Positions 1 to 7,860 of a stretch of 40,543 nucleotides of DNA are shown piece by piece. Numbering within the stretch: the stretch's first letter is position 1; each line of letters begins with the position of its first letter. This DNA comes from an uncultured Clostridia bacterium (lineage in GTDB: Bacteria > Bacillota > Clostridia > Christensenellales > Borkfalkiaceae). Below the pieces are notes generated by a model. That model had not been told where the DNA came from. It did no database searches and worked only from the letters and a program-made list of their open reading frames with translations. Made by a program: the position numbers and the translations under genes. The stretch is taken from assembly GCA_947627765.1 (NCBI GenBank), contig CANQXA010000014.1, positions 1 to 40,543 on the forward strand, given 5' to 3'.

Positions 1-639
1 GGCGTCGTGTACAGGGAGGGGGAGCTTCGCGCCCTCGCCGAACTTCTCAAACGCAAGAGCGCACAGTTCGGCGAGCCCGTCTTTCTGCTCTCCGACGAGC
101 CCTACCGCGAGCTCTACTATGGCGATCCGCCCGTCTGCCCGATGGCGCTGTACGACAACACGGTCTCCCTCTACTCCTATTCCAAGTCGCTGTCCCTTGC
201 GGGCGAGCGGATCGGATATATCGCCATATCCCCGCGGGCGGAGGGGAGGAAGGAGCTCATGGCGTCGGTCGCGGGAGCGGCGCGGCTTCATGGGTTCGTC
301 TGCGCGCCCGCCCTCTTCCAAAGGGTGATCGCGGGGATCGGCGGCGCGTCTGCCTGCGTTTCCTATTACCGCGCCAACAGGGACCTTCTCTACCGTGCTC
401 TTTCGGACATGGGGTACTCGTGCACCGTGCCAGACGGCGCGTTCTATCTCTTCGTGAAGGCGTTGGAGCCCGACGCAAAGGCGTTCTCCGAGCGGGCGAA
501 GCGGTACGAACTCATGCTCGTCCCCTCCGATAGTTTCGGCGTGGAGGGCTATGTGCGGATCGCCTATTGCGTCCCCCGCGAGACGATCGAGCGCAGTCTT
601 CCCGCATTTTCCGCGCTCATGCGCTCCTACCGCGCTTAG
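1..639 (+). CDS. PLP-dependent aminotransferase (class I/II), 3' part
   Basis: The reading frame is open from the first base, so the gene begins left of the window. The 212 residues seen are the C-terminal half to two thirds of an aspartate aminotransferase-like fold-type I enzyme. The window opens at G-V-V-Y, the usual continuation of the family's N-P-x-N-P-T-G motif. Next comes a D-E-P-Y motif, whose Asp and Tyr contact the PLP ring. The PLP lysine lies in S-Y-S-K-S-L-S-L-A-G-E-R-I-G-Y. Late in the protein, V-R-I-A-Y fits the arginine that binds the substrate carboxylate. It should transfer an amino group between an amino acid and a 2-oxo acid in the cytosol. The exact substrate cannot be told. 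A hairpin with a T-run directly follows. Confidence 0.9.
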   Translation, partial: GVVYREGELRALAELLKRKSAQFGEPVFLLSDEPYRELYYGDPPVCPMALYDNTVSLYSYSKSLSLAGERIGYIAISPRAEGRKELMASVAGAARLHGFVCAPALFQRVIAGIGGASACVSYYRANRDLLYRALSDMGYSCTVPDGAFYLFVKALEPDAKAFSERAKRYELMLVPSDSFGVEGYVRIAYCVPRETIERSLPAFSALMRSYRA

Positions 640-662
640 TTCTTCCGCATAGAAATTTCCAT

Positions 663-696
663 CCTCCGCATAATGAAGTTATACGGAGGTTTTTTT
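663..696 (+). terminator. terminator-like hairpin that includes the spoVT ribosome binding site
   Basis: CCTCCG (663-668) and ATAA (670-673) pair with TTAT (679-682) and CGGAGG (684-689) around a 5-base loop with one C/A mismatch. Seven T residues (690-696) follow. The shape is an intrinsic terminator for the aminotransferase gene, but the right arm is also the GGAGG ribosome binding site of spoVT, whose ATG is at 697. Confidence 0.65.
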
Positions 697-1242
697 ATGA
701 AAGCAACGGGAATCGTACGGCGGATCGACGAACTCGGCAGAGTGGTCATCCCCAAGGAAATAAGGCGGACCCTTCGGATCCGCGAGGGGGATCCCCTCGA
801 GCTCTTCACCGACCGCGACGAATTGATGCTCAAAAAGTATTCGCCCATCGCCTCGGTGGAACGGTTTGCCGAGGGCACGGCGAAGTCTCTCAACGAGCAG
901 AGCGGGTTTATCGCCGCCATCTGCGACAACGACGTCGTCCTCGCGGCGGCGGGCGTGAACAAGAAGGGGCTCGTCGGGAAGACGGTCTCCGAAAAATTTA
1001 CGGAGATCATGACGTCCCGCCGCAGTTATATCGCCTGCAAAGCGGAGGGGGGAGACGTCTACCCCGTCACCGCGGAGGACAGCGGGGAATTTTCGGCGGA
1101 GATCGTCGTCCCCATCGTCGCCAACGGGGATTGCCTCGGCGCGGTCGTCCTCCTCTCCAAGGACGAAGGCTGTGTGATGGAGGGATCGGCGGTCAAGCTC
1201 GCCCGTCTCACCGCGGACATCATCGCGGGGCAGTTCGAATAA
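697..1242 (+). CDS. spoVT: Stage V sporulation protein T (AbrB-type transcription regulator with GAF domain)
   Basis: This 181-residue protein matches the usual SpoVT length of about 178. Residues 1-50 are an AbrB/MazE-type swapped-hairpin DNA-binding domain (M-K-A-T-G-I-V-R-R-I-D-E-L-G-R-V-V-I-P-K-E-I-R). Residues about 60-181 fit the GAF-like C-terminal domain of SpoVT. In Bacillus, SpoVT tunes sigma-G-dependent gene expression in the forespore. The start at 697 is preferred over an upstream in-frame ATG at 673 because GGAGG sits 7 bases before it and the family begins with M-K-A-T-G. The neighbours (SpoVB-like flippase, then yabN/mazG) reproduce the Bacillus spoVT-yabM-yabN order, which supports the call and a sporulating host. 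Confidence 0.95.
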   Translation: MKATGIVRRIDELGRVVIPKEIRRTLRIREGDPLELFTDRDELMLKKYSPIASVERFAEGTAKSLNEQSGFIAAICDNDVVLAAAGVNKKGLVGKTVSEKFTEIMTSRRSYIACKAEGGDVYPVTAEDSGEFSAEIVVPIVANGDCLGAVVLLSKDEGCVMEGSAVKLARLTADIIAGQFE

Positions 1243-1273
1243 TCCAAAAAGCCGCGCTCGTTCGCGGTTACAT

Positions 1274-2704
1274 ATGAAGCACTCCGCGTTTTTCAGGAGC
1301 GTTGCCGTTTTGACAGCGGGCGGAATGCTCGCAAAGGGGATCGGCGCCCTCTACCGCGTCACCCTGACCGCACTGCTCGGCAGTTACGGCATGGGGCTTT
1401 ATCAGATGGCATATCCGCTCTTTGTCGTCATGCTCACGTTCTCGTCGGCGGGGATCCCGTCGGCGTTTTCACGCGTCATCGCCGCCGAGCGCGCCCGCGG
1501 CGCAGAGAACGGGGAGACGGTACGCGGCGCCCTTCGTCTCTTCCTCCTTTTGGGGATCTCGGGCGGGCTGATCATGGCGCTCGCCGCCTATCCGATGGAA
1601 AAATTGCAGGGGGAAGGGGAACTTCTGCCCTGCTATCTCGCGCTTGCGCCCGCCGTCGCGGTCGTGGCGCTCATCGCCGTACTGCGCGGATATTTTCAGG
1701 GGAAGCACGACATGGTCCCCACGGCGGTCTCCGAACTCATCGAGCAGAGCGTCAAAGCGGGCGCGGGGCTGTTTTTTGCGTACCGCTATGCGAACGACCC
1801 GGGGCGGGGGGCGTTCTACGCCCTTGCGGCGGTCTCTATTTCCGAACTCTTCGCCCTCTTCTACCTTATCATCCGCTACCGCGCCGAGCGGCACGGCAAA
1901 CTTCTTTTGAGAAAGCGGAGCGGCATTGAGATCTTAGAGACGGCGCTCCCCGTGATGGCGGCTTCCGCCCTGCTCCCCTTTTCCCAGACGGCGGATTCGG
2001 TGATCCTCGTCCGTCTCATCTCCCGCTATTCGGCGCGCGCGGTCTCCCTATACGGGCTCTACGCGGGGGGCGCGGTCTCCCTCGTCTCCCTCCCCGCGAC
2101 GGTCTGTTACGGCCTCGCCGCTTCGGTGATCCCGGGCGTTTCGGCGGCGTTTGCGACGGGACAAGAGAACGAGGGAAGACGGCGGGCGGTGTTTGCCCTC
2201 TGCGTTTCGCTGTGCGTCTCAATCCCCTGCGCCGCGGGGCTCTATTTTTTCGCGCCGTCCGCCGTGAAGATCCTCTATCCCCGCCTCTCTTCGGAGGACG
2301 CCGCCCTCCTCGTCCGCCTCGTGAAGATCAGCTCCGTCTCCGCCGTATTTTTGGCGGGTTGCGACGTTTTGGCGGCTTGTCTTACAGGCATGGGTAGGGC
2401 GAAATATGCGGCGTACAATATGGCGGTGGCGGTCGCCGTCAAACTCGTCTTACAATATTTCCTCGCCGCCGACCCGAAGATCGGGATCGCGGGCGCGGCG
2501 ATCGCTTCCAATTTCTGCTATTTGATTGCTTTTTTCCTGAATTTGGTTTATACTGTAAAAAAAGGACGGGAGAAGGGCTATGATCACGATCGTAAGTCTT
2601 GGGACGGAGAGGGGCGACCTCACATTGCGGGGGAGGAAAGCGCTTGCGGAGGCGGACGAGGTGCTCGTCCGCACGGGCGGAATGCCCGCGGCGCGGACGC
2701 TTGA
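1274..2704 (+). CDS. SpoVB-like polysaccharide/lipid flippase (MOP superfamily)
   Basis: This is a polytopic membrane protein of 476 residues with about 12-14 hydrophobic segments. The N-terminus is typical of SpoVB/YabM: a first helix followed by G-G-M-L-A-K-G-I-G-A-L-Y-R-V, then a G-x-Y-Q-M-A-Y-P-L-F stretch. These proteins are thought to flip lipid-linked glycan precursors for cell wall or spore cortex. The position between spoVT and yabN matches Bacillus yabM. The start lacks a clear ribosome binding site; a small CCGCG/CGCGG hairpin lies just upstream. The last 42 residues (from about residue 436) run 125 bases into the downstream mazG gene in another frame, are hydrophilic and Gly/Arg-rich, and look like out-of-frame mazG rather than flippase. 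Confidence 0.85.
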   Translation: MKHSAFFRSVAVLTAGGMLAKGIGALYRVTLTALLGSYGMGLYQMAYPLFVVMLTFSSAGIPSAFSRVIAAERARGAENGETVRGALRLFLLLGISGGLIMALAAYPMEKLQGEGELLPCYLALAPAVAVVALIAVLRGYFQGKHDMVPTAVSELIEQSVKAGAGLFFAYRYANDPGRGAFYALAAVSISELFALFYLIIRYRAERHGKLLLRKRSGIEILETALPVMAASALLPFSQTADSVILVRLISRYSARAVSLYGLYAGGAVSLVSLPATVCYGLAASVIPGVSAAFATGQENEGRRRAVFALCVSLCVSIPCAAGLYFFAPSAVKILYPRLSSEDAALLVRLVKISSVSAVFLAGCDVLAACLTGMGRAKYAAYNMAVAVAVKLVLQYFLAADPKIGIAGAAIASNFCYLIAFFLNLVYTVKKGREKGYDHDRKSWDGEGRPHIAGEESACGGGRGARPHGRNARGADA

Positions 2705-3983
2705 CGACGAAGGGATCCCCTACGAAACGTTGGACGCGCTTTATGAGCAGAGCAGAAATTACGATACGCTCGCCAAAAAGATCGCGGCGGAGGTGCGCCG
2801 CAGAGGGAAGGAGAAAAAGGTCTGCTACTGCTTCGACGGCAGTGCGGCGGAGGACGCCGCGGCCCTCCTTCTGCTTTCCAAGGGGGCGGAACTTGCGGAC
2901 GGCAAGTCCAAAGCCTCCTATTTCGCCGGGCTCGCCCGCCTCAGCGAGGGGTACGAAGCGGTCTCGGCGTTTTCCCTTGCGGAGAAGAGACTTGTCCTCC
3001 CGCTCGTCGTGTACGATTTGACCGCAGACAACGTCTCGGACGTCAAACTGCTCCTCGGGGAACTCTTCGGGGACGAGACGCCCGCCCTTCTCGTTTGCGG
3101 CGGCGTCCAACATCGGATCCCCCTCTATGAGGCGGACCGCTTCCAAGGCTTCGGCGGGCTCGACGGGCTCGTGCTCTTCGACGTCCCCCTCCTCGAAAAG
3201 AAAAGATTTTCCTTCGAGGACTTCATCGCCATTCTCAGGCGTCTGCGCGCGCCCGACGGCTGCCCGTGGGACAGGGTCCAGACCCACCGCTCGATCCGGA
3301 TCAACGCCATCGAGGAGGCGTATGAACTCGTGGACGCCATCGACCGAGAGGACGTCGGGCGGATGTGCGAGGAGACGGGGGACGTTCTGATGCAGGCGGC
3401 GTTCCACGCCCTCATCGAGGAGGACCTCGGCGGGTTCACCGTCGGCGACATGATCACGGGCGTCTCCCAAAAACTCATCACACGGCATACCCATGTCTTC
3501 GGTCAGGACAAGGCGCAGGGCGCGGACGGCGCGCTCTCGGTGTGGGAAAAGAACAAGATGACCGAGAAGCACCAGACGACCTATGCGGACGCCGTAAACG
3601 ACGTGCCAGAATGCTTCCCCGCCCTCTTGCGCGCGCAGAAGATCGCCAAGCGCATGGAGAAGGGGGGCTGGGACGCCGCGACCGTCGAAAACTTCGAACG
3701 GAAATTCCGCGAGGAGTACGGCGAGCTCATGCAGGCGTACAAAAGCGGGGACGGCGCCGCCGTCGCGGAAGAGCTCGGAGACGTCCTGTTCTGCGCGGTG
3801 GAGCTGGGAAGAGCGGTCGGGGCGGACTGCGAGCAGGCGCTCCTCGATACCGTGAAAAAAATGCAGAGGCGCTACACCGCCTACGAGACCCTCGTCCGCG
3901 CCGAAGGAAAGGACGTAAACGCCCTCTCAAACGAGGAGAAGGACGAATATTATAAGAGGGCGAAAAATGCTTCCGACGTTTGA
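2580..3983 (+). CDS. mazG: YabN-type fusion: tetrapyrrole methylase-like domain plus MazG nucleotide pyrophosphohydrolase
   Basis: The protein has 467 residues in two domains. Residues 1 to about 215 follow the Bacillus YabN N-terminal (tetrapyrrole methylase-like) domain, but the expected G-x-G-P-G-D and P-G-H-P motifs are replaced by S-L-G-T-E-R-G-D and F-D-G-S-A-A-E-D, so methyltransferase activity is doubtful. Residues about 222-467 are two MazG repeats; the first carries R-A-P-D-G-C-P-W-D, then E-E-A-Y-E and C-E-E-T-G-D, the Mg-binding acidic residues. MazG hydrolyses NTPs to NMP and pyrophosphate, clearing abnormal nucleotides. The start overlaps the flippase frame by 125 bases, and the end overlaps the dihydrouridine synthase by 17. 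Confidence 0.93.
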   Translation: MITIVSLGTERGDLTLRGRKALAEADEVLVRTGGMPAARTLDDEGIPYETLDALYEQSRNYDTLAKKIAAEVRRRGKEKKVCYCFDGSAAEDAAALLLLSKGAELADGKSKASYFAGLARLSEGYEAVSAFSLAEKRLVLPLVVYDLTADNVSDVKLLLGELFGDETPALLVCGGVQHRIPLYEADRFQGFGGLDGLVLFDVPLLEKKRFSFEDFIAILRRLRAPDGCPWDRVQTHRSIRINAIEEAYELVDAIDREDVGRMCEETGDVLMQAAFHALIEEDLGGFTVGDMITGVSQKLITRHTHVFGQDKAQGADGALSVWEKNKMTEKHQTTYADAVNDVPECFPALLRAQKIAKRMEKGGWDAATVENFERKFREEYGELMQAYKSGDGAAVAEELGDVLFCAVELGRAVGADCEQALLDTVKKMQRRYTAYETLVRAEGKDVNALSNEEKDEYYKRAKNASDV

Positions 3984-4905
3984 AGCCGCGGGCATGGTAT
4001 GCCCAAACAACGTCTTCCTCGCTCCGATGGCGGGATATACCAACTATCCCTTCCGCAAGATGTGCATGGGGCTCGGCGCGGGGCTTACGTTTACCGAAAT
4101 GGTCAGCGCGAAGGGCTTGGCGTACGGGAGCGAAGAGACGGAAAAACTTCTAATCTGCGGGGACGAGTCCCCCAAAGCGGCGCAGATCTTCGGCTCCGAT
4201 CCCGCGATCATGCGCGCGGCGTGCGAGAGCGAACAGCTCGCCCCCTTCGATCTCATCGACATCAACATGGGCTGTCCGATGAAGAAGATCTTGCGCAACG
4301 GGGACGGCAACGCCCTCATGGAAAATCTTCCCCTCGCAGAAAAGATCATCTCGGAGTGCGCAAAGAGCGGGAAACCGATCTCCGTAAAATTCCGCACGGG
4401 GATCGACGGAGCCCGCAAGATCACGGCGGAGTTCGCGAAGCTGTGCGAGGGGGCGGGCGCCTCCATGATCACGGTGCACGGCAGAACGCGCGATAAGATC
4501 TACGCGGGGCCGTGCGATTACGCCGAGATCGCCGCGGCGAAGGCGGCGGTACAAATCCCCGTGGTCGCCAACGGCGGCGTGTGGAACGATTCCGATTACC
4601 GCAAAATTCTCGAACGGACGGGCGCCGACGCGGTCATGGTAGGGCGCGCCGCGCTCTACAATCCCCGCGTGTTTGCGGAGATTTGCCAAACGGAGCCGCC
4701 CGCACTCTTTCCGCTCTTTACCGAAGAGCTCGGTCTGACCGTCTCCCTCTACGGGGAACGGTTCGCCGTGGTCTTCATGCGGAAGATGGCGGCGTTTTAC
4801 ATCAAGGGTCTGCCGCGGTCTGTCTCCTACAAGCGCCGTCTCTTCGAGGCGCAGACGCCCGAGGAAATTTCGGCGATCGCGGAGGAAGCGTTCGGCGGGA
4901 GATGA
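3967..4905 (+). CDS. dusB: tRNA-dihydrouridine synthase (DusB-like)
   Basis: This 312-residue FMN enzyme reduces uridines in the D-loop of tRNA with NADPH. It shows the family hallmarks: L-A-P-M-A-G-Y-T-N-Y-P-F-R near residue 18, the catalytic cysteine in N-M-G-C-P-M-K-K, the S-V-K-F-R-T-G strand, V-H-G-R-T-R, and the phosphate-binding V-A-N-G-G and A-V-M-V-G-R-A-A segments. The gene starts 17 bases inside the end of mazG, so translation is probably coupled. The Dus subtype is a judgement from overall resemblance to Firmicutes DusB; the exact uridine modified cannot be told from sequence. Confidence 0.93.
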   Translation: MLPTFEAAGMVCPNNVFLAPMAGYTNYPFRKMCMGLGAGLTFTEMVSAKGLAYGSEETEKLLICGDESPKAAQIFGSDPAIMRAACESEQLAPFDLIDINMGCPMKKILRNGDGNALMENLPLAEKIISECAKSGKPISVKFRTGIDGARKITAEFAKLCEGAGASMITVHGRTRDKIYAGPCDYAEIAAAKAAVQIPVVANGGVWNDSDYRKILERTGADAVMVGRAALYNPRVFAEICQTEPPALFPLFTEELGLTVSLYGERFAVVFMRKMAAFYIKGLPRSVSYKRRLFEAQTPEEISAIAEEAFGGR

Positions 4906-4937
4906 AGCGCCGCATGGGATAGGAGGAAGCGCGGGAG

Positions 4938-5282
4938 ATGAGCAAGAGCAAACAGGCGAAATTTCATCTGCGGGCGAAGGAGACGGTGCTCCGCAGGGGC
5001 ATGATGGATTACGGCATGACGGGCGGTTACAACCATTTCGTACAGGGCGACGCCGTCCTTACGAACGAGCGGTTCCACTTCGAAGCGGAACTGACGACGG
5101 GCGAACTCGTCACCTTCGAGATCCCGCTCGGGGAGATCTACGCCGTCGAAAAGGCGGGCATCCCCTTTCTTACGCGTTCGATGATGATCTACACCGACGG
5201 GCACGCCTTCCGTCTCAACGCCGTTTTTGTGGGCAGATGGGTGAAGTCGCTGAAAGAGGCGATCGCGGCGATGGAGAAGTGA
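4938..5282 (+). CDS. Small GRAM/PH-like domain protein
   Basis: This 114-residue soluble protein has no signal peptide. After a basic N-terminus it runs as alternating short beta strands (D-A-V-L-T-N-E-R-F-H-F-E, L-V-T-F-E-I-P-L-G-E-I-Y-A-V-E) and closes with an amphipathic helix (V-K-S-L-K-E-A-I-A-A-M-E-K). The 'L-T-N-E-R' then 'I-P-L-x-E-I' pattern is what GRAM or bacterial-PH-like domains show. Function unknown. A ribosome binding site (AGGAGG at 4920-4925, or GGGAG nearer the ATG) precedes it, 32 bases after dusB, so it is probably the last gene of the + strand unit that ends at the terminator just after it. Confidence 0.75.
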   Translation: MSKSKQAKFHLRAKETVLRRGMMDYGMTGGYNHFVQGDAVLTNERFHFEAELTTGELVTFEIPLGEIYAVEKAGIPFLTRSMMIYTDGHAFRLNAVFVGRWVKSLKEAIAAMEK

Positions 5283-5305
5283 CCGTAAAGATAAGCGGCA
5301 TCACG

Positions 5306-5342
5306 AAAAAACGGGGCGGCAATTTGCCGCCCCGCGTTTTTT
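5306..5342. terminator. bidirectional intrinsic terminator between convergent genes
   Basis: A run of A, an arm ACGGGGCGGCA, a 3-base loop, the matching arm TGCCGCCCCG with CGT, and a run of T. The A-run before and T-run after let it work for the GRAM-like gene on the + strand and the beta-propeller gene on the minus strand. Confidence 0.9.
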
Positions 5343-5351
5343 GTCTTACTC

Positions 5352-7214
5352 TTATAAGCCGAGAGGGACCGCGTAGAAGTCCTTCTCCGAGACCATGTAG
5401 AAACAGCCGTCCGCATAGAAGGCGCGCGCGTCGGAAGGCTCGCCCTCCATTTCAAGACGGCACACGACGTCGATCCCATAGCCGTCGAAGAGGAAGAGGA
5501 GATATTCGTTGCGGAAGATTTGCTCCTCTTCGTCGAAGAAGCAGGCGGCGGCGCCGATCAAGCCGTGTTCACGGTCGATGAAGAACGCCTTATAGTCGGA
5601 CGGCACGTTGTAGGCGTCGCGGGCGAAGACGGCAACGCTCTCCACGGCGGTTTCGGTCTCCCCATAGAGCTCGAGCTTGAATTCGCGGTCGTTTTCGTAG
5701 CCGATCCCGAGCAGCGTCCCGCGGGAGAATTTCGTGAGGAAAGCGGAGTAGCCCGAGATCGTTCCCGTGTCCTTATTCGAGACATGGGTGGGGTCTGAGA
5801 GGTCAAAGTAGTAAACGGGATCGGTGAACTTGACGATCAGCGCGGTGCAGACATAGCCGTAATTTTTGTCGAAACGGGCGGACTGCACCGTCTCGCCGTC
5901 GGGGGCGAACCGCTCGACGGAGGAGACGAGCTCCATCGTGTCTTCCTCGAAGATGAAGAGGCTCACGTTCTCTTGAAGCCCCTTGCGGAAGTCGGCGGGG
6001 GCGTCGGCGAACACGCGCAGATAGCCGTCGTAGGCGTCCATCGAATAGCGGTCGTGCACCGTGCCCTCGATGACCGCCTTCCCGCCCAAGACGAATCCGT
6101 CGCCGTAGAGGACGCGCGCGATCTCGGTGCAAACGACGCCCTCCTCGCCCGTATAGGCGTTGGTGGCAAAGAGACTGTCTTGGGAGACGTAGACCTCCTG
6201 CGAGAAGGAGAAGAGCGCCTCGGCGGAGAGCAGACCGTCCTCCCCGACGCAGGCGAGCACCGTGTAGCACGCCCTCGTCGAATGCTCGGGAAGATAGATG
6301 TTCCCGAAGGGCAAGATTTCCATCTCCCCCGCGTACCCGAATGCGGGCAAGAACGACCGTTCCTCGTCGAAGTCGGGGCGGTACACGGCGAAGTTATCGA
6401 CGAGCAGAAGCCGCCCGTCCTTCATGCGGGAAGTGACATAGTCGCCCGAGAGAAAGAGAGGCCGATCCGCGGACATGGTATAGGGATCGCTGACGTCAAC
6501 CCGATAGATTGCCGTATATTTGAGCCCCGTTGCGGTCTCGTAGCAGGGGACGATGACGGTGACGGCGGAGCAGTCTTCGGAGAGATACATCTCCCGCTCC
6601 TTGCTGTCACTGCCAAAGACAAACCCCTCCGCGGCGGGCAAAGCGAGCTCGGAGAGAAGACGGCTCTCCTCCTGCGCGACGGAATAGACGCCGAGGCTCA
6701 GTCCGATGCGGGGGACAAGGTCGCGCGCGTAAGCCGATTTGAAGGTCTGCCCGTCTAAGCTGCGCTGTTCCATGCGGCAGGAGAGATAGAAGAGATAATG
6801 TTCGGAGCGCTTGAAGAGGTCGCCCTCGATGACGCCCTCCGTCTGGAGATCGGTCACCTCGCGGTATCCGCCCGCGCCCTCCGTTTCATTGACGGCGGGA
6901 GAGTCGGGAACCGCTACGGTTTCGCCCTTCGCCCCGAAGAGATCGCGGATGCCCCAGCGGTCGAAATTGCTCTCATAGACGACGTCGTCCGACGACAATT
7001 CGGCGATCCGCTCGATCACGGGGTAATACTCGCTTTCACGGTATTGGAACAGGTTGGGCGCGCCCCCCGTCGTATAGGGGACGAAGAGGATGAGCGCGAA
7101 GAGGGACAGGGCGCCCAAAGCTCCCGTGCATCCCCCGATCGCCGCCCGCCGTGCGCGCTTTTTGCGTTTGAGTTTTTGACGGATGTCCTCCGTCCGTTCG
7201 CGGTAAGATCTCAT
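5352..7214 (-). CDS. Membrane-anchored beta-propeller protein (Beta_propel family)
   Basis: The 620-residue protein has a short, very basic cytoplasmic N-terminus (about 25 residues, R/K-rich), one transmembrane helix (about residues 26-47, G-A-L-G-A-L-S-L-F-A-L-I-L-F-V), and a long extracellular part. The segment T-D-L-Q-T-E-G-V-I-E-G-D-L-F-K near residue 122 recalls the 'V-E-G-V-D-E-A-D-I-V-K' entry of the family of secreted proteins with a C-terminal beta-propeller domain (Pfam PF09826), and repeated strand-rich segments follow. It overlaps the sigma factor gene by ATGA (7211-7214), so the two are translationally coupled. A one-helix protein coupled to an ECF-like sigma factor could be its sensor or anti-sigma partner; that is inference, because its cytoplasmic part is too short for a known anti-sigma fold. 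Confidence 0.8.
   Translation of the reverse strand: MRSYRERTEDIRQKLKRKKRARRAAIGGCTGALGALSLFALILFVPYTTGGAPNLFQYRESEYYPVIERIAELSSDDVVYESNFDRWGIRDLFGAKGETVAVPDSPAVNETEGAGGYREVTDLQTEGVIEGDLFKRSEHYLFYLSCRMEQRSLDGQTFKSAYARDLVPRIGLSLGVYSVAQEESRLLSELALPAAEGFVFGSDSKEREMYLSEDCSAVTVIVPCYETATGLKYTAIYRVDVSDPYTMSADRPLFLSGDYVTSRMKDGRLLLVDNFAVYRPDFDEERSFLPAFGYAGEMEILPFGNIYLPEHSTRACYTVLACVGEDGLLSAEALFSFSQEVYVSQDSLFATNAYTGEEGVVCTEIARVLYGDGFVLGGKAVIEGTVHDRYSMDAYDGYLRVFADAPADFRKGLQENVSLFIFEEDTMELVSSVERFAPDGETVQSARFDKNYGYVCTALIVKFTDPVYYFDLSDPTHVSNKDTGTISGYSAFLTKFSRGTLLGIGYENDREFKLELYGETETAVESVAVFARDAYNVPSDYKAFFIDREHGLIGAAACFFDEEEQIFRNEYLLFLFDGYGIDVVCRLEMEGEPSDARAFYADGCFYMVSEKDFYAVPLGL
6468..6478 (+). repeat. polar motif CGCGGACATGG, copy 1
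   Basis: Exact 11-mer followed by TA; lies on the non-coding strand of the beta-propeller gene. Confidence 0.85.
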
Positions 7215-7714
7215 ACTTCCTCCTTCAAAAGTTTCCTGAGCGCGGCTTTTCCCCGCGCGAGGAGATTATAGACCTGCTTTTTGCTCCGTTTCAGAATGAC
7301 GGCGCATTCGTCCGCCGAAAATCCCTCGAGATAGACGAGATAGACGGCTTCGCGGTAGTCCTCGCGGATAGCTCCGAGCGCCCTGTACAATTCGCCGTGC
7401 GGATGAGAGGGGAAGGGCGCGGCGTAATTCTCTTCGAAGGGCAAGAGCCTCTTGCGGCGGCGCAGGACGTCGTAGCAACGGTCCCGCGTGACTTTGAAGA
7501 GGAACGCCCTGAGATGCCCGTCGTCCGCAAACTTCCGTCTGCGCGAGAGGAGTGCGACGAAGGCGTCTTCGGCGGCGTCCTCGGCGGAGGCGGGATCGAC
7601 CAGCTTGCAGGCATAGCGGACGAGGGCGTCGCTCATGAGCCCGACCAAGGCTTCGAGCGCGCCGTTGTCTCCCGAACAATATTCCCGATAGCAAGCGAGC
7701 AGCCGCTCCGTCAT
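7211..7714 (-). CDS. ECF-type RNA polymerase sigma factor (sigma-70 family)
   Basis: The protein has 167 residues, the usual ECF size. Region 2 (about residues 20-90) contains the D-P-A-S-A-E-D-A-A-E-D-A-F segment and a G-H-L-R-A-F-L-F-K-V-T-R-D-R-C-Y-D motif. Region 4 (about 110-165) has a helix-turn-helix, G-F-S-A-D-E-C-A-V-I-L-K-R-S-K-K-Q-V-Y-N-L-L-A-R-G. It should bind core RNA polymerase and direct it to a small regulon. CGGAGG lies a few bases before the ATG. The start of the beta-propeller gene lies within its stop region. I could not recognise a convincing self-recognised promoter upstream. Confidence 0.9.
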   Translation of the reverse strand: MTERLLACYREYCSGDNGALEALVGLMSDALVRYACKLVDPASAEDAAEDAFVALLSRRRKFADDGHLRAFLFKVTRDRCYDVLRRRKRLLPFEENYAAPFPSHPHGELYRALGAIREDYREAVYLVYLEGFSADECAVILKRSKKQVYNLLARGKAALRKLLKEEV

Positions 7715-7825
7715 GGAAGCCTCCGATCATACAACGCGGAAGAAGTACGTTTTACTCACCCTAAGTATAAAATTTTTTTGCGGCGCCGTCAACCCGTGCA
7801 CGGCGGGATTTTTTTCGGGAAGCGT

Positions 7826-7854
7826 TTGCTTTTTTCGTGAGCGCATGGTATAAT
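7826..7854 (+). promoter_or_regulatory. sigma-A promoter, predicted to give a leaderless mRNA
   Basis: TTGCTT (7826-7831), a 17-base spacer, and TATAAT (7849-7854) with an extended -10 (TGG immediately before). Transcription would start about 7 bases after the -10, at 7861, which is the A of the metallophosphoesterase ATG. Confidence 0.8.
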
Positions 7855-7860
7855 CGGGAT

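Noticed and set aside
1252-1267. CCGCG/CGCGG hairpin before the flippase as a spoVT terminator
   Set aside because: No run of T follows, so it is not an intrinsic terminator.
7786-7817. CGCCGT/ACGGCG hairpin with T-run upstream of the metallophosphoesterase
   Set aside because: No + strand gene ends before it; the stem is only six pairs with a ten-base loop, so a terminator call is not supported.
7841-7854. GCATGGTATAAT as a copy of the polar motif
   Set aside because: It shares CATGGTA with the motif, but TATAAT with a 17-base spacer to TTGCTT makes it a promoter -10. The same goes for ATGGTATAAT at 8581-8590.
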